NCBI RefSeq assembly: GCF_036373705.1
Contig: NW_027102779.1
Location: 1 to 64,000, forward strand
DNA from: Amia ocellicauda
Taxonomy: Eukaryota; Chordata; Actinopteri; Amiiformes; Amiidae
Direction of reading: 5' to 3'
Length of the DNA: 64,000 bases
Shown: piece by piece, positions 1-8,000 of the stretch
How the letters are laid out: the number at the start of each line of letters is the position of its first letter
How positions within the stretch are numbered: position 1 is the stretch's first letter
Made by a program: the position numbers and the translations under genes
Notes under the pieces: generated by a model
The model's input: only the letters and a program-made list of their open reading frames with translations
The model's database searches: none
What the model was told of the DNA's origin: nothing

Positions 1-38
1 GACTCGGGTTTCCCTTCAATACGCATAACGCTTTCGCC

Positions 39-291
39 TTTTACTAAAGCATTCCGTGGAGGGGGACATGGATGAGTTTGTACCATTTTTTGGGAGGCTC
101 TGCCCTGTTGGGGCGGAGCTGTGATCCAGGTGAACAGCAGATCAGGCATATAAGGTGGAGGTGGTCAATGTCAAGCAAATAAGCTTGCTAGGGTACCCAG
201 CAGCGGTAGCAGCCCTGCCGGTGGCGCCCCCTCCTGGGGTGCTACCTCCTGGCCTGTGCCGCTGGCGTTCTGGGGGGAGCCCATTGCAGGT
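39..291 (+). promoter_or_regulatory. U2 snRNA promoter region (unit 1)
   Basis: This is the 253 bp between the LINE target site and the U2 start. A GC box (GGGGCGGAGC, about 110-119) lies near -180, and an octamer-like AAGCAAAT (7 of 8 matches to the octamer, about 172-179) lies near -115. These are candidate distal sequence elements for Sp1 and Oct-1. The -55 region (about 241-258, GCTACCTCCTGGCCTGTG) is where a proximal sequence element should lie, but it is only a weak match to the vertebrate consensus. There is no TATA box at -30, as expected for a Pol II snRNA gene. The same block precedes every complete U2 gene here. Confidence 0.55.
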
Positions 292-482
292 ATCGCTTCT
301 CGGCCTTTTGGCTAAGATCAAGTGTAGTATCTGTTCTTATCAGTTTAATATCTGATACGTCCCCCATGTGGGGACAACATATTAAACGGATTTTTGCAAC
401 GGGGAGTCGGAGAGGGAGCTTGCTCCACCCGCTTTACGCATCGGCCCGGTATTGCAGTGTTTCCGGGAAAGGTGCACGCACC
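292..482 (+). ncRNA. RNU2: U2 spliceosomal snRNA, unit 1
   Basis: The RNA component of the U2 snRNP pairs with the intron branch point in the spliceosome. The sequence begins ATCGCTTCTCGGCCTTTTGG and is nearly invariant against vertebrate U2 over its first 66 nt. It includes the branch-point recognition sequence GTAGTA at U2 nt 33-38. The Sm site is GGATTTTTGC. Stem-loop IIb (GTCCCC/GGGGAC) and the last stem (CCCGG/CCGGG) differ from human U2 but keep pairing. The length, about 191 nt, is close to human 188. The 3' end is placed from the homologous GGTGCAC end and a 3' box 17 nt downstream. The 3' half diverges from typical fish, frog and human U2. By eye all complete copies in the window have the same U2 sequence. 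Confidence 0.97.
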
Positions 483-498
483 TCCTTATCATTCTTGG

Positions 499-511
499 GT
501 TGAAAGAAAGA
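499..511 (+). terminator. snRNA 3' box
   Basis: GTTGAAAGAAAGA fits the vertebrate snRNA 3'-box pattern GTTTN0-3AAARNNAGA and lies 17 nt after the mature U2 end, the usual distance. It directs Integrator-dependent 3'-end formation. The same box follows every U2 gene in the window. Confidence 0.85.
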
Positions 512-768
512 CAAAAAAGCCTGCCTGCCGTGATAGAATGTACGTGCTTTGTGATGTCATTGCAGCCTGCCGAGCGATGAGTTCTGTGATGTCATCACTG
601 ACCTGGCAGTAAAGGGAGAGGCAGAGAAAGGCACAGCACGGTGCTGAGCTCCCTCGCCGACTGGGCTAGGAAGACACAGGAAATGAACAATTGTAGTATT
701 CATATTGTGAATCGATTTTGATCTGTATGTCCATGATTTTGAGCTCTCTCTTGTGTGCACATTGAACA

Positions 769-792
769 GTGTGTGTGTGTGTGTGTGTGTGT

Positions 793-887
<95 letters not shown>

Positions 888-910
888 CCCTCTCCCCCCC
901 CCTCCCTCCC
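769..910 (+). repeat. (GT)n(CT)n microsatellite of unit 1
   Basis: About 14 GT dinucleotides are followed by about 44 CT dinucleotides and a C-rich tail. A CT/GA microsatellite downstream of U2 is also a known feature of the human RNU2 array, where it has been linked to array homogenisation and stability. Confidence 0.95.
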
Positions 911-987
911 GGCTGTCTGGAGCATGGCCTGCGGCCGCAGGGAGCACCCAGGAGCTGGTTGGAAGCATCTTGGACTCGGGTTTCCCT

Positions 988-2952
988 CCAATAGCGAGAG
1001 AAACCTTTGTCCAGCAGGGGGCTTTTGAACTGTACTTGACAGTCTTTCTTTTTTCCTTGCAGGGAGCTGATCCATCAGGCCAGACCAGACGAGACGGGGA
1101 GGTGCCGGTTGACAGAGCTGCAGAGTCCTGGGTCCTTGGAGCGGTCCGGAGGCCGAGGCGAGTGGAGATTGGGACGGACCGGGAGCGACAGGGGACCTAG
1201 CCAGAGGGGTCGGAGGACTCCTCACGGAGTGGGTCCCATCCAGAAGCCCGGCCGACCATCTACCCGGAGCCCGGCCTGACCAGGACTGCTCCCCGCTGAC
1301 GTCACCAGCCAGGATCCAGGAGAGGCCTCGGATTCCAGGGACCGACCAGGCCGATCGGCAACGTCCCTGAGGGAGGCCTCCTGCAGCCAGGGCCCGGACT
1401 TCTCCCCGCAAGGCCCGCTCCCTGCAAGAGCCCCGGAGGTGGAAGCTGCTCCCCAGCCAGGTGGACTTGCCCCGACCTCCGGATTGAGAGCCTCCCGACC
1501 CTTCTCCAAGGTAGGAAAGTGCAGCATGGCCCAGCGAACCGCCGGTGTGAGGCGCCATAATGCGGTGCGCTTCAGCCGTGAGGCTGGAGCCGAGACCGCG
1601 GCCCTCACCCGGCTGGAATTCAGCAGGTCCGTGCTGCAGAGGGGCCTGGGCTTTGCCCCTTCTGAGCTGAACTGCGTGGTAAAACTGCCTGGACCTAGGG
1701 ACGTGTTCGAGGTGAGCTTTAAGAACCCTCAAGTGCTGGAGAGTTTTTGGAACCTATATAGGGAGAAAAAAGACAGCATGCCCCTGAATGACTTTGTGGT
1801 CGACGCCCTGACGGATAGAGAGATTAAAATTGTAACTATTCAGTTTTACAACGAAGCAGTGGCAGAGTATGACGTAGAAGTATGGCTGAGGAGACACTGT
1901 GAGATCCTGTCTGAAAGTAGGAGAGTTAATGATGAGGATGGGGTCTGGACCGGTGCTCGGCGGTGGCAGGTGCGCCTGCAGGTGGAAGTGGCCGCCATCG
2001 GCGGAGTACGCCATCTACCAAGCACCGTGGTTTTAGGAGCAAATAGGGGGCTTGTCTTTTATCATGGCATGCCCAAATTATGTAGGAACTGCGGGGCCCT
2101 GGGTCATTTAGCCGCAGCCTGTACCGTTGTTAAGTGCAAGGTCTGCGGCGGGGAACATCAGACCAGGGCCTGCAAGCAGGAGAGGGCCTGCAACCTGTGC
2201 GGTGGGGGAGGGCACCTCTTTAGAAATTGTCCCTCCTCCTATGCAAATAGGGCGCGGGCCCTCGGGGGTGGTGGAGAGAGAGAAAATCAAGTGGAGGCTC
2301 CTCCAAAGGTTATACCCCAAGATGGGGGTAGAGAGGAAACAATCCTCAGGAGCCTCATAGGCTCCCTCTCTGACTCTGGGTCAGAAGTGGAGGCAGAGGG
2401 AGAGTGGACAGTGGTAGCGGGGAAGAGAAGGAGGGCTGAGAAGAGGAGCATGGGTAGGGGGGGTATGATGAAAAAGAGGATTCATTCTGCAGATTCTCCC
2501 CCCCCTGCCGGCTCCTCCCCCGCTCCAGAGTCCCCTCCCTCAAATTTTTATACGCCCCACTCTGACTCCGGAGAGGAGAGTGGTGGGCCTTCTCCACTGC
2601 CCCGAGTGGGCAGCCTGGTAGATGAGAGGCCCCCTAGAAATAACATTCCTCCTGCCCCACAACTGAGACTCTCCCAGGGGAGGGGTCAGGTATGCCCTCC
2701 CGGCAGTAGTGGGAGAGCCGCAGGCCCTCAGGAGACGAGAGTCGGCGCCAGTGTCCTTTCCCAGAAAGACATCAGGGACGTGATGGCAAGGTCACTGGCG
2801 CTGGGGGAGGAGGCCTGCGGCGGCAGACAGCCGGGAAGGGAGAGACCACCCCCTCCCCCACCATTAGTTAAAAGAACAACTAGCGGGGTCTACACAGTTT
2901 TCTCCCCAGTTGTACATAAAGCCTCTGCCCTGCCATCTGTTCGTCGGGCCTC
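988..2952 (+). mobile_element. U2-targeting Keno-like LINE, 5' portion (copy I, left arm of inversion)
   Basis: This is a sense-strand LINE with the common 5' junction: spacer ending GGGTTTCCCT, then CCAATAGCGAG. It contains the whole 5' UTR and most of ORF1. It stops abruptly in ORF1 at about 2952, where the sequence continues as the antisense of another LINE 5' portion. ORF2 and the 3' UTR are absent. The 5' UTR is the AACTGTACTTGACAG variant, as in copies A and E. Confidence 0.9.
1526..2952 (+). pseudogene. LINE ORF1 (CCHC protein), 3'-truncated at inversion junction
   Basis: ATG at 1526 has a strong Kozak context (A at -3, G at +4). The frame is open upstream to a GTG at 1439, but I do not take that as a start in a eukaryote. 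About 476 of 545 codons remain, including the N-terminal domain, the three CCHC knuckles, the basic KRRRAEKR stretch and the PPPPPP tract. The last 69 or so residues are missing. The frame runs on into the antisense arm and its microsatellite to 4018, giving an 859-codon chimera that has no biological meaning. Confidence 0.85.
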
Positions 2953-2956
2953 ACGC
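2945..2956. other. Head-to-head inversion junction between two LINE 5' ends
   Basis: Sense ORF1 sequence (GGGCCTC) switches to antisense ORF1 sequence (CACGGCTGAAG) with an intervening ACG. GCCTC is present at both parental sites, so microhomology joining is possible. Positions 1-1580 and 2956 onward form an imperfect inverted repeat around a unique 1.37-kb stretch of ORF1. U2 and LINE orientation is + to the left and - everywhere to the right. Confidence 0.85.
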
Positions 2957-3549
2957 ACGGCTGAAGCGCACCGCATTATGGCGCCTCACACCGGCGGTTC
3001 GCTGGGCCATGCTGCACTTTCCTACCTTGGAGAAGGGTCGGGAGGCTCTCAATCCGGAGGTCGGGGCAAGTCCACCTGGCTGGGGAGCAGCTTCCACCTC
3101 CGGGGCTCTTGCAGGGAGCGGGCCTTGCGGGGAGAAGTCCGGGCTCTGGCTGCAGGAGGCCTCCCTCAGGGACGTTGCCGATCGGCCTGGTCGGTCCCTG
3201 GAATCCGAGGCCTCTCCTGGATCCTGGCTGGTGACGTCAGCGGGGAGCAGTCCTGGTCAGGCCGGGCTCCGGGTAGATGGTCGGCCGGGCTTCTGGATGG
3301 GACCCACTCCGTGAGGAGTCCTCCGACCCCTCTGGCTAGGTCCCCTGTCGCTCCCGGTCCGTCCCAATCTCCACTCGCCTCGGCCTCCGGACCGCTCCAA
3401 GGACCCAGGACTCTGCAGCTCTGTCAACCGGCACCTCCCCGTCTCGTCTGGTCTGGCCTGATGGATCAGCTCCCTGCAAGGAAAAAAGAAAGACTGTCAG
3501 ATACAGCTCAAAAAGCCCCCTGCTGGACAAAGGTTTCTCTCGCTATTGG
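2956..3549 (-). mobile_element. U2-targeting LINE, 5' fragment (copy J, right arm of inversion)
   Basis: It holds only the 5' UTR and the first 18 codons of ORF1 (ATG at 3010, reading leftward). The 5' end at about 3549 has the standard junction with the U2 spacer. The 5' UTR is the GAGCTGTATCTGACAG variant, unlike the left arm, so the arms come from different LINE copies. Confidence 0.88.
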
Positions 3550-3621
3550 AGGGAAACCCGAGTCCAAGATGCTTCCAACCAGCTCCTGGGTGCTCCCTGC
3601 GGCCGCAGGCCATGCTCCAGA

Positions 3622-3808
<187 letters not shown>

Positions 3809-4063
3809 TTCAATGTGCACACAAGAGAGAGCTCAAAATCATGGACATACAGATCAAAATCGATTCACAATATGAATACTACAATTGTTCATTTCCTGTG
3901 TCTTCCTAGCCCAGTCGGCGAGGGAGCTCAGCACCGTGCTGTGCCTTTCTCTGCCTCTCCCTTTACTGCCAGGTCAGTGATGACATCACAGAACTCATCG
4001 CTCGGCAGGCTGCAATGACATCACAAAGCACGTACATTCTATCACGGCAGGCAGGCTTTTTTG

Positions 4064-4076
4064 TCTTTCTTTCAAC
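4064..4076 (-). terminator. snRNA 3' box, unit 2
   Basis: The complement reads GTTGAAAGAAAGA, 17 nt beyond the U2 3' end at 4093. Confidence 0.85.
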
Positions 4077-4092
4077 CCAAGAATGATAAGGA

Positions 4093-4283
4093 GGTGCGTG
4101 CACCTTTCCCGGAAACACTGCAATACCGGGCCGATGCGTAAAGCGGGTGGAGCAAGCTCCCTCTCCGACTCCCCGTTGCAAAAATCCGTTTAATATGTTG
4201 TCCCCACATGGGGGACGTATCAGATATTAAACTGATAAGAACAGATACTACACTTGATCTTAGCCAAAAGGCCGAGAAGCGAT
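4093..4283 (-). ncRNA. RNU2: U2 spliceosomal snRNA, unit 2
   Basis: Complete 191-nt U2 on the - strand, the first gene of the inverted part of the array. It matches unit 1 by eye. A LINE (copy A) begins 253 bp upstream of its start, outside the candidate promoter elements. Confidence 0.97.
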
Positions 4284-4536
4284 ACCTGCAATGGGCTCCC
4301 CCCAGAACGCCAGCGGCACAGGCCAGGAGGTAGCACCCCAGGAGAGGGCGCCACCGGCAGGGCTGCTACCGCTGCTGGGTACCCTAGCAAGCTTATTTGC
4401 TTGACATTGACCACCTCCACCTTATATGCCTGATCTGCTGTTCACCTGGATCACAGCTCCGCCCCAACAGGGCAGAGCCTCCCAAAAAATGGTACAAACT
4501 CATCCATGTCCCCCTCCACGGAATGCTTTAGTAAAA
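4284..4536 (-). promoter_or_regulatory. U2 promoter, unit 2, up to the LINE insertion point
   Basis: An octamer-like site lies at 4395-4402 (complement AAGCAAAT) and a GC box at about 4457-4465 (CTCCGCCCC). The LINE 3' end abuts at 4536/4537, so both candidate distal elements are left intact. A CArG-like GCATATAAGG near -140 was also noted (9 of 10 matches, significance unknown). Confidence 0.5.
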
Positions 4537-4757
4537 TACTATTTTATTGGATTTAGTATTTTCATTTCATCAATAAAAACAATTCGATTTTTTAATACTT
4601 ATGATTAAAAACATTGACATATCAATTCTTAAAATCACTTAAAATTTTTAAAATCTTTGTGATTTTAACAAAACTAAAACAATTAACTTTAAAATAAACG
4701 TGCTCAAATCAAATAAACAAAACGTGATAAAAGCAAAAACTGCACACCAACAAAAGA

Positions 4758-4891
4758 GTCAAATACATTGAAAATAACAGAAAATGCATTAGACAAAATA
4801 AAGAAACAATTAAAAGGAAAAAAAATAAAAAACAAACAAAAAAAGTCTAATGCATTTTAAATTAAACCAAAAAACGGTCAATGTATTTGAC
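4758..4891 (-). other. Conserved two-tier hairpin in the LINE 3' UTR
   Basis: Two nested perfect 14-bp inverted repeats: outer arms 4758-4771 and 4878-4891, inner arms 4781-4794 and 4845-4858, with a 50-nt A-rich loop on this strand. Every LINE 3' UTR in the window has it. One outer pair is A-U in copies A and B and G-C in copies C and E (both arms changed), and an inner change in copy E leaves a G-U wobble in the sense RNA. It is a likely RNA structure, by analogy with 3' UTR stem-loops that reverse transcriptases of other LINEs recognise. Confidence 0.75.
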
Positions 4892-5036
4892 AACAAAATA
4901 TAACAAAACTATACCTAAAAAGCCCTAAACAATGTGATTTAAAAACAACTAAATCTTTAAAAACAATTAAGATTCATTATTTAAAATCTTCTTTTAAAAA
5001 CAATCATTCATAAAATCTTTAAAAGATCTTTAAAAG

Positions 5037-5063
5037 ATCTTGGACTCGGGCTCCAGCAGGGGG
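5037..5063 (-). other. 3' UTR block complementary to the element's own 5' junction
   Basis: On the + strand this reads ATCTTGGACTCGGG (5037-5050) then TCCAGCAGGGGG (5052-5063). The same two blocks, 29 nt apart, occur on the sense strand at the 5' junction: the first in the U2 spacer (complement of 10706-10719), the second just inside the LINE (complement of 10665-10676). The 3' UTR is therefore the reverse complement of the 5' junction with a short deletion. It is present in all copies. Confidence 0.8.
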
Positions 5064-5091
5064 AACTAACCGTCCCCGGAGGTGGGTCCCA

Positions 5092-8000
5092 TCATGGGAT
5101 CCTGAGCTCCCCCAGATCTTGTATGCGCCAGTTCTTAAAGGCTTCCTCCTTGCCCCTCTGATGGACCTCCAGATTGACGTAGTCTTTTACAAACACCATG
5201 CCCCTCCGCGCGATGACGATCGGGTCCAGCTCCTGCTTATTAAACAAACAGATGTTCCGTCCCTCCCACAGTGCCTGCTTCACTGCGCAGACGACACGCC
5301 ACCAGCACCTCAAGGTAGATGTGGAAATTCCCTTGGCTGGACCGTATAGGATCTGCTGGGCGGTCGCCCGCGCAGGAACGGCGAACCTGTGGAGGAACGG
5401 AGAAAACAGGAGCCAGACCCTGTGGGCGGAGGGGCACTCACTAAAGATGTGAGCCTCCGTCTCCTTCCCCAAGCAACCCTTATAGGGGCAGGTGTCATAA
5501 GGAGCTATGCCCCTTCTGTGCATAAACACTCGGGTGGGGAGACACCGACTCACAGCCATCCAGGAGACATCTTTCTGCGTGTTCGTGAGGCAAACGTGCG
5601 TAGCGTTAGCCCAGATAAACCGGCAGGTTTCGGGAGGGAAATCTTCTATCCGGCTGGTCTCCTGGGCAGATCTCATCTGACTACAGATGGTCTTGTAATC
5701 CCAGGAGGCCAGCACGACTTTATGGAGGCCTACTTCGAGCGCAAAGGCTCGGAGCGCCCTGTAGAACGGCGGGGGATCCCACGAGTGCGGCCTGGTGTTG
5801 TCCATGGCGCAGAGGCCGAATGGTCTCAGGCTGCTGGCAAAATAAAAGCGGTTCATGAAACTCACTTTCTTGCCAGCAGCCTGGATGTTCTTAACCACAT
5901 AGGCCAGCCCCTGCGCCTTTATCAGCCGCACAACGTCCGGGACCCCCCTGCCTCCATCCAGGGTACCCTTCACCATCTGCACTCTTTTCAGCCTCTCCAT
6001 TTTGCTCCCCCAGACAAACCGAAATATAATTCGGGTCACTAGTTTTGCGATAACCTTGTCTGGGGGGAAGATCATTCCTACGTAGAGGAGTATCGGGAAG
6101 AGGATGGCCTTTACGACCAGCACCTTACCAGCCATCGTCAAGGTCCTTGTGCTCCAGCCGTGGATCTTCCTTTGGACCTTTGCTATGGCCTCCTCCCAGC
6201 TCCGGGTGCCCGTGTTGGTCCCGTCGATCGTGATCCCCAGAACCTTGATGAACGGCTTCACAGGGAACACGGTCGGCGGGCCCCGGCCGACAGGCCATGC
6301 CCTGGAGAGGTAGACCTCGCTCTTGGCCTTGTTCACAGCGGCCCCCGTCGCCCTGCAGAAGCCGTCCAGCAGTTCCTCGACCCTGGCCACGGACGGAGCG
6401 TCCGTGCAGACCACGGCCACGTCGTCCATATAGGCCAGGGCCTTCAGTTGCTCTCCGCCGGAACCCGGGAGATGGAAACCTGTCACCCGGACGTCCCGGC
6501 GGATCGCCTGCATGAACGGCTCCAAGCAGAGGACGTACAGCAGGGCCGACAGGGGACAACCCTGCCGGACCCCCGACCTGACCGGAAATGGTTCGGTCAG
6601 GTGGCGGTTCACAAGGACCCTGCTGCTTAGGCCGCTGTAGATGATCTTAACCCACTTCCTCAGGCCAAGAGCGAGACCCATCCTCTCCATAACAAGCTGC
6701 AGGTATTCGTGGCCCACTCTGTCGAAGGCTTTCTCCTGGTCCAAGCTGATTAGGACCAGGGGAAGCCCTCTCTCGTTCGAGTAGGCCACGACATCCCTGA
6801 GCAGCATGGCGTTGTCGGCCGCCGATCTCCCCCGGGCACCACAGACCTGGTCGGGACCCACGACTTGAGGGAGTGGCCGCTGCAGCCGGAGCGTCAGTGC
6901 TTTGGCCAGTATCTTGTAGTCGGTGCACAGGAGGCTGACTGGCCGCCAGTTCCTCAGATCTTTTGGGTCTCCCTTCTTGTGAAGAAGGGAGAGGATACTT
7001 TTCTTCATCGAAGGGGCCAATCTGCCCTCTCTGTACATCGACCCCAGGACCTGGCCCAGATCTTCCTTAAGCACCTCCCAAAAGATCTTATAGAACTCAG
7101 CAGGGATCCCATCGGGACCCGGTGTCCTTCCAGAGTTAAGACTCTTTATCACCTGGGAGAGTTCAGTGGTGGTGATCTCTGGATCCTCCTCCTCCTCCTC
7201 GTCCCCCTCATTGCGGGACTCCAACAGGGACAGAAAGTGATGGATCAGATTTTGATCCACCACCTTCTGGTCATACAACTCCCTGTAGAAATCCCGCACC
7301 ACTGTCTCAACAGCCTCTCTGCCCTCCACCTCTTGCCCCGAGGAGTCGATCATGGAGGACATTGCAGGCCGCCTCTCCTTCGTTTTCTTGAAGAAGAAGC
7401 GGCTGCATTTCTCATCGTCCTCCATGATGCGGACCCTGGAAAGGACCTTGATCTTTTCTTGCTCCTCCCGATAGAGGGCGGAGAGACTCAGTTTGACCCG
7501 GGCCACCTCCTCAGCTAGGTCGAAGCCTCTGAGCTGTAAAAGACTCAGGCGCTGGAGGCGGGCGTTTAGATGGGAATATCTCGCCCGCCTCTCGCGAGCT
7601 TTCCGTTTCCCCAGCTGAATGAAGTAGCCCTTGGTTCTTTTCTTCATCATCTCCCACCACTCTATGGGAGAATCAAAAAGGTCCTTCAGGGTCCTCCACT
7701 CCTCGAGGCGTCTGCTAAAGGTCTTAATCACACGAGGGTCATCGAGCAGAGAGGTGTTGAGCTTCCAGACCCCAGGCCCCGACTCCCGTGTGCTCGGAAT
7801 GAGCACCTCTGTCGTCAGGAGCCTGTGGTCTGAAAAGAAGACCGCCTCCGAAGACATGGCGGTCCTCTCCAGTGGCTTGCTGAGGAGGACGAGATCTATC
7901 CTGGAGAAGGAGGAGCCAGAAGAACTCACCCAGGTGAACAAGGGGACCAGGTCCCGACCTGCGTCGCAGAGTTCAAAGTCCTCCACGAACGCAGCGAGGT

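Larger units (their letters stand above)
1..987 (+). repeat. U2 snRNA repeat unit, + orientation (array segment left of the inversion)
   Basis: This segment holds one U2 unit. In order it has the spacer with the LINE target site (around 39-58), the promoter, the U2 gene (292-482), a 3' box, about 290 bp of 3' spacer, the (GT)n(CT)n microsatellite (769-910) and spacer up to the LINE junction near 987. It is the only U2 unit on the + strand; every unit from 3550 onward is on the - strand. Its promoter has the AGGAGG-type variant (about 230), whereas the opposing unit has the AGGAGA type, so the two arms of the inversion are not identical copies. Confidence 0.9.

Noticed and set aside
394-612. 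Recurrent 66- and 72-codon frames over U2 and its flanks
   Set aside because: They overlap the U2 RNA gene and its promoter or 3' box. Their conservation reflects array homogenisation, not protein coding.
753-1200. Small open frames encoding SLSLSL, RERERE, VCVCVC or THTHTH stretches, repeated in every unit
   Set aside because: These are translations of the GT/CT microsatellite in different frames.
1510-1520. Splice-donor-like AAGGTAGGA just before the ORF1 ATG
   Set aside because: A partial match in GC-rich sequence with no matching downstream acceptor that would keep ORF1. Too weak to annotate.
2945-2956. Twin-priming as the cause of the inversion
   Set aside because: Twin priming inverts the 5' part of one insertion relative to its 3' part. 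Here two 5' ends face each other and the flanking U2 units are inverted too.
4537-5091. LTR or retrovirus-like element
   Set aside because: There are no terminal direct repeats, primer-binding site, protease or integrase. The layout is that of a non-LTR element.
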